Origin: UBA822 sp036336795
Lineage (GTDB): Bacteria; Gemmatimonadota; Gemmatimonadetes; Longimicrobiales; Gaopeijiaceae
Reading direction: 5' to 3'
DNA: 64,000 nucleotides
Assembly (NCBI GenBank): GCA_036336795.1
Contig: JAYZFL010000006.1
Location: 1 to 64,000 of the forward strand
The notes beneath the pieces were generated by a model. It was given only the letters and a program-made list of their open reading frames with translations. It had not been told where the DNA came from and did not search any database. The translations under genes and the position numbers were made by a program. Below are positions 54,401 to 62,789 of the stretch, piece after piece (positions within the stretch are counted from its first letter, which is position 1; every line of letters begins with the position of its first letter).

Positions 54401-54623
54401 AATAGTACGTCATCGGGTCACCCGTCACACCCGTTGAGGCCACCGACCGACCGCCGCGGAAGGGGCCGATGCTTCGCCACTCCATGTCCTGATAGAGACT
54501 CGGATCGACCACGGGGTCGGCGTCCTGAGCGGTGAGATCTCCTGGCATAGCTAGTGGAGTGATTACCGATACTAGGGTAGCTATCAACAGAACTGAAAGC
54601 CGTGGTGAAATCCGATCACACAT
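51447..54623 (-). CDS. Secreted BNR/VPS10-like beta-propeller protein
   Basis: 1058 residues from ATG 54623, with TTGGAGA before it. A signal peptide (VLLIATLVSVITPLAM and the following DLTAQ) leads into at least eight sialidase-type BNR repeats: YRSTDAGKTW, YRSSDGGESW, WKSTDSGDTW, FRSDDGGASW, VKSVDGGQNF, HLTRDDGANW, FKTTDYGASW and others. The last about 230 residues are predicted helical and end in a segment with WIMHRATVELLLGERLNEFNDL. Proteins like this are often labelled glycosyl hydrolase, but the aspartate-box repeats alone do not show catalysis. It stands alone on the minus strand. Family expansion of such propellers is typical of Gemmatimonadota. Confidence 0.92.
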   Translation of the reverse strand: MCDRISPRLSVLLIATLVSVITPLAMPGDLTAQDADPVVDPSLYQDMEWRSIGPFRGGRSVASTGVTGDPMTYYFGGVGSGVWKTGDAGVTWINVTDSQIATSSVGAIAVAESDPNVVYVGMGEHAIRGVMTSHGNGVYRSTDAGKTWVHMGLDRTRAISRIRVHPKNPDLVYVAAQGAPYGANEERGVYRSSDGGESWELILYVDENSGASDLSMDMTNPRILYAAFWEHRRLPWQVRSGGPGSGFWKSTDSGDTWEKLENGFPELMGKTSIDVSRANPDRVFAMVEADPGGGLFRSDDGGASWEIVSEDWTLRARAWYYIEVYADPVDEETVYVLNAPMVKSVDGGQNFTRVSVPHGDTHDLWIHPDDNEVMINANDGGANVSFNGGESWSTQRNQPTAQFYRVNVDNRFPYHVYGGQQDNSSVAIASFGNGGITWKDWYPVGGCESAYTAFDPDDPRFVYAGCYMGIISEYDHRTAGSRDIGVYPVLPAALQGREMKYRYNWNAPIVASPHDPSTIYHASNILVRTRERGMNWQEISPDLTRDEDEKQDYGGGPITNEGAGGEIYGTIYYVVESEHEMGTIWTGSDDGLVHLTRDDGANWEDMTPNGLQEGVINAIEVSPHDPATAYIAFTRYKFNDFTPHIFKTTDYGASWEHLTEGLPEEAWVKVVREDPVRPDLLYAGTETGIYVSFDGGGYWQSLQLNLPNTPINDLIIQRRENDLVAATSGRSFWILDNLSPLQQAPDVTGNEPHLFVPRHAYRLGSGGGGGPASGGNVGRNPPAGATIDFWLPDDLSEGEVLTLKVLKENGDLVRTYSTVPDEDLSPGAQSMVAEAGMNRTSWNLRYEAIPNIAGAYVFGSLQGRRAVPDRYRVQLTVGDWSMTQPLEVRMDPRVGATLDDYREQDTFVANVAGELTEIHRSVMRTQDVREQIESLLDRLEGREDIESVAEAGGTLVRDLEVVADSLYQSKTVDGQTVINFPTRLKFQYVWLHGNADGANAGVSQGSQDVLRDLRVRWIMHRATVELLLGERLNEFNDLVREMGYSAIITPLPTREPIG

Positions 54624-55007
54624 GGGAATCTCCAAGAGAGTAGATTGGGGGCTGAACACTAGATGGTTGCTCTCGCGAGTGCACAAGAGAAGATAGGTGT
54701 CGATGTGTCGGCACGGGATACGGAATACCAGGAAGGTGAGCTTGGCCCAATGAGAGGGCGGGGATATAATTCAGTCCGATCCGACATAAGCGCTACCGTG
54801 TGAGGTGTTCGAGTGTTAGTGGCGGCTGATTTTCTCAGAATTGGACACGGCGCCCAAGTGGCGGTTATGCGACTCACCTGAACAGGGGACTTACAGGTTT
54901 TTCTCACCATGTTCGCCTGAGCCTCTCCTTATGTGTAGCGTACTCGACAGGTTCTGTGCTTCCGGCGCTGTTACTTTACTAGCCAAACTACTATAGGAGG
55001 GGAGTGG
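54624..55007. other. Intergenic region between propeller gene and gap
   Basis: 384 bases. A minus-strand open frame at 54659-54910 has no recognisable features and I do not call it. The region should contain promoters for both divergent genes. The last bases hold a strong ribosome site for gap (AGGAGGGGAG). No repeat or RNA gene was found. Confidence 0.5.
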
Positions 55008-56024
55008 ATGCCCATCCGCGTTGCCATCAATGGATTTGGCCGCATCGGCCGAAATGTACTCCGGTCCGCCAAACGCTCAGCTGCTACGGATATGGAGTTC
55101 GTAGCCGTGAACGACCTGACGGACAATACAATGCTCGCTCACCTGTTCAAATACGATTCGATTCACGGGACGTATCCAGGAGAGGTGGTTGTGACGAATG
55201 ACGGATTGAGGGTGGACGGTGACGAAATCAAGGTGTACTCAGAGCGAGATCCGGCGGCGTTGCCGTGGGGTGACCTTGCCGTGGACATCGTCGTCGAGTC
55301 CACCGGCTTCTTCACAAGCCGTGATAAGGCTGAAAAACATCTAGAAGCAGGCGCCAAGAAAGTCATCATAAGTGCTCCGGCCAAGAACGAGGACGTCACG
55401 ATCGTCCTCGGTGTAAATGACGATCGATACGATCCCGAACGACATGACATCATATCCAATGCGAGTTGTACGACGAACTGTCTGGCGCCCGTGGTTAGAG
55501 TCTTGATGGATTCCTTCGGGTTTGAGTACGGGCTGATGACCACCGTGCACTCCTACACAGGTGATCAGCCGGTTCTGGACGTTACGCACTCCGACCCACG
55601 ACGTGCCCGCGCCGCCGCAATGTCAATGATCCCGACGACCACCGGCGCGGCCAGAGCAACTTCACTCGTCATTCCTGAAGTCGAAGGGAAGCTCGACGGG
55701 ATGGCCATCCGAGTTCCTACCCCAAACGTTTCCGTTGTCGACCTTGTCGCCACGGTGGGGTCCGAAACGACTCGGGATGCTGTCAATGAAGCTTTGCGAG
55801 ACGCTGCGGGAGGTTCCCTAAAGGGCATATTGGCTGTGTGCGACGAGCCTCTCGTGTCAGTTGACTTCCTGGGAAATCCACACAGCTCGATTGTTGATGG
55901 TCCAAGTACGAGCGTGATTAGCGGTAGGATGGTGAAGGTTCTTTCCTGGTATGACAATGAATGGGGCTATTCCTCACGGGTCGTAGACCTCGTGGGATAC
56001 GTCGGGCGACAGTTCGAGTCTTAG
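55008..56024 (+). CDS. gap: Glyceraldehyde-3-phosphate dehydrogenase, NAD type
   Basis: 338 residues; central glycolytic oxidation. The Rossmann motif is INGFGRIGRNVLR, with VNDLTD giving the aspartate of NAD-specific forms. The catalytic cysteine is in SNASCTTNCLAPV and the phosphate-site SYTGDQ follows. Start ATG 55008 has AGGAGGGGAG before it. It begins the gap-pgk-tpiA-secG series. A structured 110-nt spacer separates it from pgk. Confidence 0.97.
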   Translation: MPIRVAINGFGRIGRNVLRSAKRSAATDMEFVAVNDLTDNTMLAHLFKYDSIHGTYPGEVVVTNDGLRVDGDEIKVYSERDPAALPWGDLAVDIVVESTGFFTSRDKAEKHLEAGAKKVIISAPAKNEDVTIVLGVNDDRYDPERHDIISNASCTTNCLAPVVRVLMDSFGFEYGLMTTVHSYTGDQPVLDVTHSDPRRARAAAMSMIPTTTGAARATSLVIPEVEGKLDGMAIRVPTPNVSVVDLVATVGSETTRDAVNEALRDAAGGSLKGILAVCDEPLVSVDFLGNPHSSIVDGPSTSVISGRMVKVLSWYDNEWGYSSRVVDLVGYVGRQFES

Positions 56025-56044
56025 GTAGGAGCCTAAATCGCTTT

Positions 56045-56151
56045 GGAAGGGAGTCCGATCGGATGATCACGGAGAGCGCGGCCAAGGGTTGTGACATGAA
56101 GCCAGAGGCGGGTGTGATGAGTAAGGCTTCCGATCGGGCGTTAGCCCTTCC
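56045..56151 (+). ncRNA. Possible structured element in the gap-pgk spacer
   Basis: GGAAGGG (56045-56051) can pair with CCCTTCC (56145-56151), and the self-complementary CCGATCGG occurs at 56055-56062 and at 56130-56137, inside the first pair. The nested arrangement gives two helices of 7 and 8 bp around a ~70-nt inner domain. No protein is evident. It could regulate pgk translation or processing of the gap transcript. Only sequence pairing supports it. Confidence 0.35.
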
Positions 56152-56176
56152 ATAGTTTCTGGCCCTCGTATCGTCG

Positions 56177-57454
56177 ATGAATCGGCCAGCGTTAACGACC
56201 CATGGAATGGGAAAGAAGAGCCTCCACGACCGAGTGTCCGAGTCCATTGCCGGGGCCCTCACTTTGGTGCGCGTCGACTTTAACGTACCGTTGGGAAACG
56301 ACGGGAGGATTCTCGACGACATTAGACTGGTTCGCACGCTCCCCACACTCCGTCATCTGGTTGACGCTCGTGCGAAGATTATTCTCCTCTCCCATCTCGG
56401 AAGACCTAAAGGAATGGTGAAAGCGGGGCTCTCCCTCAGGGGTGTATCTCTCCATCTCGAAGAGCTTCTTGGGGTTCCGGTCACCTTTTGTCCTAAGTCC
56501 ACGGGTACGGTTACCCAAGCGGCCGTCGAAGAATTGGGGGAGGGGGAGATCCTGCTGCTGGAGAACACTCGCTTCCAATCAGAGGAGTTGGAAAACGATA
56601 TGGTGTGGGCGGAATCACTTCGCCATGGAGCGAAGCTCTTCGTCAACGACGCGTTTGGATCTGCGCACCGAGCTCATGCCTCGACTGTAGGGATCGCGAA
56701 TACCGTACGAGCAGCCGGTGGTGAGGCTCTGGCGGGATTATTGATGGAGCGAGAACTTCGCTTTCTTGGCGAAACTCTTGCTGATCCCGTACGCCCCTTC
56801 GTAGCCGTTATTGGTGGTGCGAAGATCTCCGGGAAGATCGATGTGATCGAGGCTCTGCTTCCGAGGGTGGATCTCCTGCTCATCGGTGGCGCGATGGCTA
56901 ACACGTTCTTCCTTGCGCAGGGACTATGTGTGGGAAAATCACTCGTCGAGCGGGATAGTACAGAGATTGCAGAGGGCTTGTTGGAGCGGGCGGGAGACAG
57001 GATTCTCTTGCCGACAGATGTGGTGACTGCTGAGAGCTTGAAATCGGGAGCCACGACTCGGGAAACCCCGTGCGGGGAAGTATGTGAAGATGAGTGCATT
57101 GGTGACATAGGGTCCCGGTCAGTTCGGCGTTTTGCGAAGGTGATCTCGGGTGCGAGTACGGTCGTGTGGAACGGGCCCATGGGTGTGTTCGAGGTGTCGC
57201 CTTTCGAAGCCGGTACGTTTGCAGTGGCGAGAGCGGCTGCTTCGGCCGCCGACAAAGGTGGGGTGGTGGTTTTAGGTGGAGGAGATTCGGCCGCTGCGGC
57301 ACGGGCGTCAGGTATCGCGCACCGCATGACACACATCTCGACCGGGGGTGGCGCGACGCTGGAATTTCTCTCAGGCAAAGAGTTGCCCGGTGTTGTGGCT
57401 TTGTCGGATCGAATAGAAGAATCAGAGATCAGGACTGAGGAGGATAAAAGGTGA
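56177..57454 (+). CDS. pgk: Phosphoglycerate kinase
   Basis: 425 residues from ATG 56177; ATG 56207 (MGKKSLHDRV) is also plausible and would give 415. The signatures are LVRVDFNVPL, SHLGRPKG and FVNDAFGSAHRAHAS; the nucleotide site is ISTGGGATLEFLSG near the end. It transfers phosphate from 1,3-bisphosphoglycerate to ADP. Its stop overlaps tpiA in GTGA. No Shine-Dalgarno is clear at either start, which fits a structured upstream spacer. Confidence 0.95.
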   Translation: MNRPALTTHGMGKKSLHDRVSESIAGALTLVRVDFNVPLGNDGRILDDIRLVRTLPTLRHLVDARAKIILLSHLGRPKGMVKAGLSLRGVSLHLEELLGVPVTFCPKSTGTVTQAAVEELGEGEILLLENTRFQSEELENDMVWAESLRHGAKLFVNDAFGSAHRAHASTVGIANTVRAAGGEALAGLLMERELRFLGETLADPVRPFVAVIGGAKISGKIDVIEALLPRVDLLLIGGAMANTFFLAQGLCVGKSLVERDSTEIAEGLLERAGDRILLPTDVVTAESLKSGATTRETPCGEVCEDECIGDIGSRSVRRFAKVISGASTVVWNGPMGVFEVSPFEAGTFAVARAAASAADKGGVVVLGGGDSAAAARASGIAHRMTHISTGGGATLEFLSGKELPGVVALSDRIEESEIRTEEDKR

Positions 57455-58209
57455 CGAGAATGGTGATCGCAGGAAACTGGAAAATGCATCATGGTCCTTC
57501 CGCGACCCGAAAATTCTTCGAGGAATTTTCTCCTGAATTTGCAGAGCTTGAACCTCAGATTGTGATCTTTCCACCGGCGATATCGCTCTTGGCTGCCGCA
57601 GAGTCTCGAGGAGGTCGCCCGGAAGTGGAGCTGGGAATTCAGAACATCCATTGGGAGCCGAAGGGTGCTTTCACGGGCGAGCACTCTTCACGGATGGCGA
57701 TGGTGGCGGGTGCACGGTATGCCCTTGTGGGGCATTCGGAACGGCGACATGTGTTCGGTGAAACTGATGCTGAGGTCGAACTCAAGGTTTCTGCGGGGAT
57801 AGAGGAGGGGCTCATGCCAGTCGTATGTGTCGGTGAAACGTTGGAAGAGCGACGCGCTGGGCGGGTAGAGGAAATAATCGTCCGTCAGTTGGATGCCGCT
57901 CTCTCTGGGTTTTCGCGGGCGACTGGGCAGGCTCTTATGGTTGCGTATGAGCCGGTCTGGGCTATCGGCACCGGAGAAACTGCGACTCCAGATGACGTCG
58001 TGGCCGCACACGGTACTCTCCGAAGCCGGTTGACGGAATCCCATGGCGCCTCTTTTTCTGCCGCTACGGCCATCCTGTACGGGGGCAGTGTGAACCCTAC
58101 GAATGCGCGGGATCTGCTCTCACTTCCCGACGTAGATGGCGTGTTGGTGGGTGGTGCGAGCCTGGAGGCCGAGAGCTTTGCGAAAATCGCTGAAGCTGGT
58201 GCACCATAA
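57451..58209 (+). CDS. tpiA: Triosephosphate isomerase
   Basis: 252 residues. Catalytic residues are visible: Lys in IAGNWKMHH, His in VGHSERRHVFGE and Glu in AYEPVWAIGTGETATP (the loop 6 region follows). The phosphate clamp YGGSVNPTNA is near the C-terminus. Start GTG 57451 overlaps pgk. It is followed by secG after 87 bp. Confidence 0.97.
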   Translation: MTRMVIAGNWKMHHGPSATRKFFEEFSPEFAELEPQIVIFPPAISLLAAAESRGGRPEVELGIQNIHWEPKGAFTGEHSSRMAMVAGARYALVGHSERRHVFGETDAEVELKVSAGIEEGLMPVVCVGETLEERRAGRVEEIIVRQLDAALSGFSRATGQALMVAYEPVWAIGTGETATPDDVVAAHGTLRSRLTESHGASFSAATAILYGGSVNPTNARDLLSLPDVDGVLVGGASLEAESFAKIAEAGAP

Positions 58210-58296
58210 GGACTTCCACGATGACGCAAGGTTGACACAGGGAAGCGGCGTAGCCACTTTTAGCCCCTAATTCCTAACCCATCAGACGACTACTCT

Positions 58297-58680
58297 ATGT
58301 ACACGATCTTACTGACTCTCCTTGTGCTGGACGGCCTTTTTCTCGGCGTCATCGTCCTTCTTCAATCCGGGAAAGGTGGTGGGCTCGCAGCTATGGGTGG
58401 TAGCGGCACCGCCACAGACGGTATTCTGGGTGGCCGGCAGGCCACAACCATGCTGACCCGTGGAACATGGATTACTGGATCGGCCTTCATGGGCTTAGCA
58501 CTGATCTTGTCCATCATGTCGTCCCGGGCTCAACTGCCAGAGTCGATTCTCAGACAGGATGTAGCGCCCGTCATGCCGGCCGCTCAGCCGATTCTCCCCA
58601 GCCTCAACGAAAGTGGGGACGCCGGTGAAGGATCTCAAGAAGCTACCGATGTACCGCCCAATGACGAGGGCAACGACTGA
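58297..58680 (+). CDS. secG: Preprotein translocase subunit SecG
   Basis: 127 residues. Two membrane helices (ILLTLLVLDGLFLGVIVLLQ and WITGSAFMGLALILSIM) flank the conserved QSGKGGGLAAMGGSG segment. The C-terminal tail of about 50 residues is acidic and proline-rich. SecG assists SecYE translocation. Order tpiA-secG is widely conserved. Confidence 0.95.
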   Translation: MYTILLTLLVLDGLFLGVIVLLQSGKGGGLAAMGGSGTATDGILGGRQATTMLTRGTWITGSAFMGLALILSIMSSRAQLPESILRQDVAPVMPAAQPILPSLNESGDAGEGSQEATDVPPNDEGND

Positions 58681-58772
58681 CCAATCCCCGGTCCGATGCC
58701 CATCTGTGTGTGCGGCTGTAGAGCGGGCGTCGGATCCCAACCGTACACTCCTCGTGAGCAGCTGATGCAGTC

Positions 58773-59801
58773 GTGCCGACCGTGAGCCCTCCTGAACATG
58801 TGTCGAAAACTGCGCAGGGTGAGCCCGTAACCCTTCTTGAGGCGATCAGTGAAGGCATTTTCGAGGAAATGGTTTCTGACGAGAGAGTATTTCTCGTGGG
58901 CGAAGACATCGGAGTATATGGGGGCGCCTTCAAGGTTACCCGTGGATTCCTTGACTTTTTTGGTGCGTCGCGAGTCATCGACGCGCCGATCGCAGAGGGA
59001 GGTTTTACTGGAGCTGCAGCCGGTGCGGCCCATATGGGACTCCGACCGGTGGTTGAGATGCAGTTCATGGACTTTATTTCCCCGGCGTACGACGTCATCA
59101 CGAACTACATTGCTACCTCTTTGTACCGTGGAAGTGGACCGATGCCACTCGTTGTCAGGGGACCGGTTGGTGGCGGGAACCGAGCGGGTCCCTTTCACTC
59201 ACAGAATGTCGAGATGGCCTTTTTTCACACACCGGGCCTAAAGATCGTTTATCCGAGTAATCCATACGATGCCAAGGGTCTCATCAAGGCCTCCATCCGA
59301 GACGAAAACCCCGTAATATTCGAGGAGCACAAGGGCTTGTACCGAGCACCATTCCTGAGAGAGGTGCTTCCACAGGAGGACTACGTCGTACCCCTCGGAA
59401 GCGCTCGGATTACACGGAAAGGTTGTGATGTCACTGTTGTCACGTACGGCCTGATGGTGCACAAGAGTGCTGAAGCGGCGGAAGAACTCGAACGAGATGA
59501 CGGTCTGAGTCTAGAGATCGTGGACCTGCGTACCCTTTTGCCGCTTGATGATGAAACCATCATCGAAAGTGTGAAGAAGACGGGGCGTCTACTGGTGGTC
59601 CACGAAGATACGAGGACCGGAGGAATTGCCGGGGAAATCGCGATGAGAGTGAGTGAGAGTGCGTTTGAATGGCTCGACGCTCCGATGTTGCGAGTTACTG
59701 CGATCGATTCTCCCGTTCCGTACTCCGGTACGTTGGAGGATTATTTTCTCCCGCAGTCAACGGACATTGTTACGGCGGCGAGATATCTCGCGAACTATTG
59801 A
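58773..59801 (+). CDS. pdhB: Pyruvate/2-oxo acid dehydrogenase E1 component, beta subunit
   Basis: 342 residues. The thiamine-binding half of the E1 heterotetramer: VTLLEAISEGIFEEM, GEDIGVYGGAFKVTRGF, then IDAPIAEGGFTGAAAGAA and the RSGNRAGPFHSQ-like block GGGNRAGPFHSQ. The C-terminal transketolase domain (VVTYGLMVHKSAEAAEEL, SLEIVDLRTLLPLD) is complete. The alpha subunit gene is not in the window, although E2 lies 124 bp downstream. GTG 58773 is the proposed start. Confidence 0.94.
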   Translation: MPTVSPPEHVSKTAQGEPVTLLEAISEGIFEEMVSDERVFLVGEDIGVYGGAFKVTRGFLDFFGASRVIDAPIAEGGFTGAAAGAAHMGLRPVVEMQFMDFISPAYDVITNYIATSLYRGSGPMPLVVRGPVGGGNRAGPFHSQNVEMAFFHTPGLKIVYPSNPYDAKGLIKASIRDENPVIFEEHKGLYRAPFLREVLPQEDYVVPLGSARITRKGCDVTVVTYGLMVHKSAEAAEELERDDGLSLEIVDLRTLLPLDDETIIESVKKTGRLLVVHEDTRTGGIAGEIAMRVSESAFEWLDAPMLRVTAIDSPVPYSGTLEDYFLPQSTDIVTAARYLANY

Positions 59802-59925
59802 CGTGATCGGTGAAGTAAGAACTTCGAGTGTTGTTGGAACGGTAGGACCGCCGTGCGTTTCTCCGGGTATTCTGGGATCGCCGGTGTTGATGAACACCAG
59901 ACTAGATTGAATCTGGAGAAGTAAC

Positions 59926-61317
59926 GTGGCCCGAATTGAGATTCCGATGCCCCAGATGGGAGAATCCATCGTCGAAGGCACGGTATCAAAGTGGCTGAAA
60001 GGAGTCGGTGACTCCGTCAAGCGGGATGAACCGATCCTGGAAATCTCCACGGACAAGGTGGATGCCGAGATTCCATCTCCCCAATCGGGTACGCTCGTAG
60101 AGGTGCATATCCAGGAGGGAGAGACAGTGGAGGTCGGCACGATTGTCGCATATATCGACACCGAACCGGGAGCTGCTGCTACGGGACCTCCGCCTGTCGG
60201 ATCTGATGAGATGCTGGAGTCAGACACGCCTGCGTCTTCTGTTGTTCCGAAGATAGATGTTTCTTCGCCCATTCCTCCGACACCCTCCGCAGACGGGAGC
60301 GGGGCATCTTCCGTCTCAGTTGAGGAGCGACTCCGTACTCGCTCTACTCCCGTGGTTAGGAAAATTGCAGAAGAACACGGAATCTCGATTGAAGACCTGT
60401 CCGGCACGGGTACAGCAGGTCGAGTGACCAAACACGATATCCTCTCCTACATCGAGGACGGGGAGTCCCGTTCAGATCCTACCCCGTCCAATGTGATTCG
60501 GGAGATGCCGGGCGGACCGTTCTCGCCACCGCTGGCGACGCCACCAGGTGCCGTTTCGGACGTGTGGGCGGCCTTCTACAGTAAGGTGCAACACCCGGAA
60601 TTTCCCGTACGTGAAGGTGACCACGTTGAGCCGATGGATAAGATCCGTGGCCTCACAGCCGAGCATATGGTGCTGGCAAAGCGGATCGCACCACATGTGC
60701 ACTCTTTTATCGAGATCGACTTCTCACGCATAGATCGGATTCGAACCCAAAGTAGAGCGAAGTGGGACGAGCAGGAAATCCGAGTCAGCTATACGGCTTT
60801 TGTGGCGTGGGCTTGCTCGCGGTTATTGCGTGGTTATCCGAACGTGAACGGCACTGTGTCCGGAAACAACGTGATATACCGAGGTAGTGTCAACATAGGA
60901 TTGGCCGTTGACCTTGACCCGGGTCTGATCGTACCCGTAATCCACGGTACTGATGACCTTAGCCTCATCGGTATTGGCAAGAAGATCATCGATTTGGCGG
61001 ATCGGGCACGGCGCCGCAAACTGGCTCCGAGTGAGATTCAGGGTGCCTCTTTTTCTATCACTAATCCGGGTGTCCTAGGAACCCTTGTAGGTATGCCGAT
61101 CATACCGAAGGGTACGGCGGCGATACTTGGGACCGGTGCGATCGAAAAGCGCACCGTCGTGGTGGAGGATCCCCTTACAGGTACGGACGCGATTGCCATC
61201 CGTAAGCGGGCTCTTTTCTCGCTGGGCTACGATCATCGGATTGTAGACGGGGCGAATGCTGCGCGATTCCTTTCCGACTTGAAGGAACTCCTAGAGGATT
61301 TCCCGGAGGACGCGTAG
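59926..61317 (+). CDS. Dihydrolipoamide acyltransferase (E2)
   Basis: 463 residues. The lipoyl domain is N-terminal with the lipoylated Lys44 in EISTDKVDAEIP. A linker rich in Pro/Ala/Ser leads to a peripheral-subunit-binding domain (PVVRKIAEEHGISIEDLSGTG near residue 145). The acyltransferase domain ends with the catalytic histidine motif GYDHRIVDGANAARFL. One lipoyl domain only. Either pyruvate or branched-chain 2-oxo acid E2 is possible. lipB follows 5 bp later, so lipoylation and target are co-encoded. Confidence 0.94.
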   Translation: MARIEIPMPQMGESIVEGTVSKWLKGVGDSVKRDEPILEISTDKVDAEIPSPQSGTLVEVHIQEGETVEVGTIVAYIDTEPGAAATGPPPVGSDEMLESDTPASSVVPKIDVSSPIPPTPSADGSGASSVSVEERLRTRSTPVVRKIAEEHGISIEDLSGTGTAGRVTKHDILSYIEDGESRSDPTPSNVIREMPGGPFSPPLATPPGAVSDVWAAFYSKVQHPEFPVREGDHVEPMDKIRGLTAEHMVLAKRIAPHVHSFIEIDFSRIDRIRTQSRAKWDEQEIRVSYTAFVAWACSRLLRGYPNVNGTVSGNNVIYRGSVNIGLAVDLDPGLIVPVIHGTDDLSLIGIGKKIIDLADRARRRKLAPSEIQGASFSITNPGVLGTLVGMPIIPKGTAAILGTGAIEKRTVVVEDPLTGTDAIAIRKRALFSLGYDHRIVDGANAARFLSDLKELLEDFPEDA

Positions 61318-61322
61318 CTCGA

Positions 61323-62027
61323 GTGTCCCTTCAGAAATATTCTAGCGAGTCGATGGAGTTGGAGGTGCAGCGAACGGGGCTCATTTCGTATGGAGAAGCC
61401 CTGGCACTTCAGTCCGATTTGGTTAAGCGGCGGCGGAATGGAGATTCGCCTGACCAACTCCTACTTCTCGAACATCCTCACGTGATCACAATGGGTACGG
61501 GAACTCGAGGTGATCACGTGCTTGCGGACCGGGTGGAACGGAAGCGTCTCGGCATTGATCTCGTCGAGGTCGGGCGCGGCGGAGCCGTGACGTATCACGG
61601 CCCAGGACAACTAATTGGGTATCCGATTCTGGACCTGAAGCCCAGTCGGAAGGATGTGTACCGCTATCTCCGAGACCTTGAACAAGTAATCATCGACGCT
61701 CTAAGTGCACTCGGAGTTCATGGGCACAGACTGAAAGGCCAGACAGGCGTCTGGGTGAGCGGTTGTAAAATCGCTGCTGTTGGTGTGCGTGTATCAAGTA
61801 GCTGGATCACTTCGCACGGGTTTGCGTTGAATATCTCCACGGATCTCTCCTACTTTAAAACGATTGTTCCTTGTGGCCTCCAAGGCGTGTGCGTCACCTC
61901 GGTTTCGAAAGAATTCGGTCGGCACAGGGAAGTGGCAGAGGTGATTCCGATGGTCATAAACGCATTTGCGGCGCTTTTCGAAAGACGGGTGGTTAGTGGT
62001 AGCCGAACAACTGGAGCCGAGATCTGA
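61323..62027 (+). CDS. lipB: Octanoyltransferase LipB
   Basis: 234 residues. It transfers octanoyl from ACP to lipoyl domains. The motif GRGGAVTYHGPGQLIGYPI is diagnostic; the catalytic pair is Lys149 in SGCKIAAVGV and Cys184 in VPCGLQG. Start GTG 61323, 5 bp after the E2 gene. lipA is not in the window. Confidence 0.96.
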   Translation: MSLQKYSSESMELEVQRTGLISYGEALALQSDLVKRRRNGDSPDQLLLLEHPHVITMGTGTRGDHVLADRVERKRLGIDLVEVGRGGAVTYHGPGQLIGYPILDLKPSRKDVYRYLRDLEQVIIDALSALGVHGHRLKGQTGVWVSGCKIAAVGVRVSSSWITSHGFALNISTDLSYFKTIVPCGLQGVCVTSVSKEFGRHREVAEVIPMVINAFAALFERRVVSGSRTTGAEI

Positions 62028-62073
62028 TTGCAACACATAGTGGCTATGGCACGGCTTGTTTTCCAGAATCCGG

Positions 62074-62646
62074 TCAGGAAGGTGGAGTGAATTCCGTGTA
62101 ATTTAGGAAGCGGCCGTATTTGTCACGTTGCTCGGTTAACCAGGCACTGTATCCGCTATCGATCAACCCCCCTGAAGATGTTGCATTCTTTGCCGCAGAG
62201 GTGGCAAGATGATTCGCGTACTCATTCTGCGGATGCCCGATGTGTCCACGCACCCAATCCCAGTCCACAGTGCATAATCCGGCTACCCGGTCGAGTTCTT
62301 TCCACAGGTCGATGTTCTCGATTGTTCCACCCTTCCGACGCATTCCGCGAGCCTTCCACTTTGGTAACCATTCCGTCATGCCCTTGATGAGGTATTGACT
62401 GTCCGAGACGAACTGAATTCTGCAGTGTTGCTTGCGGAGAAGATTGAGACCCACGATGGCACTGTGAAGTGCCATACGGTTGTTAGTCGTGTCTGGTCCT
62501 GAGACCCAATAGTCACGGCGTATCCATTGGTCTCCCTCCCAGTGTTCGACGATGCCCCCGGCACCGCCCGGATTCGCTTGCTCTTCAAATTGATTACCCA
62601 GACAAGATTCGTCAGCGAAGATCGTGATGTTGAAGAGTTTCTGCAT
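62074..62646 (-). CDS. RNase HI-like protein with altered active site
   Basis: 190 residues with the RNase HI fold. The first acid is Asp12 in IFADESCLGN, and Asp82 in FVSDSQYLIKGM matches E. coli Asp70; the basic-protrusion-like KWKARGMRRKGG and the His135 loop GHIGHPQNEYA are present. But TTNNRMALHSA has Ala59 where Glu48 should be, and QNEYANHLA has Asn145 where Asp134 should be. Two of the four carboxylates are therefore missing. Glu13 next to Asp12 might compensate. Enzyme activity on RNA-DNA hybrids is uncertain. It is convergent with lipB and divergent from carA. Confidence 0.85.
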   Translation of the reverse strand: MQKLFNITIFADESCLGNQFEEQANPGGAGGIVEHWEGDQWIRRDYWVSGPDTTNNRMALHSAIVGLNLLRKQHCRIQFVSDSQYLIKGMTEWLPKWKARGMRRKGGTIENIDLWKELDRVAGLCTVDWDWVRGHIGHPQNEYANHLATSAAKNATSSGGLIDSGYSAWLTEQRDKYGRFLNYTEFTPPS

Positions 62647-62789
62647 GTCTGTATTCCACGTCGTTCGTTCAGTGCTCCAGGGCCCGGGAAAGGTAGGGGT
62701 ATGATCGTGCTCTCGGACAGGTAGGTGTTACCGCTTGACTCCTAAAGACCCACCTTTAGATTGCCTCGGCCAAGCCAACAACCTTTTGT

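Noticed and set aside
54659..54910. 83-codon minus-strand frame between the propeller gene and gap
   Set aside because: Low-complexity composition and no homology pattern.
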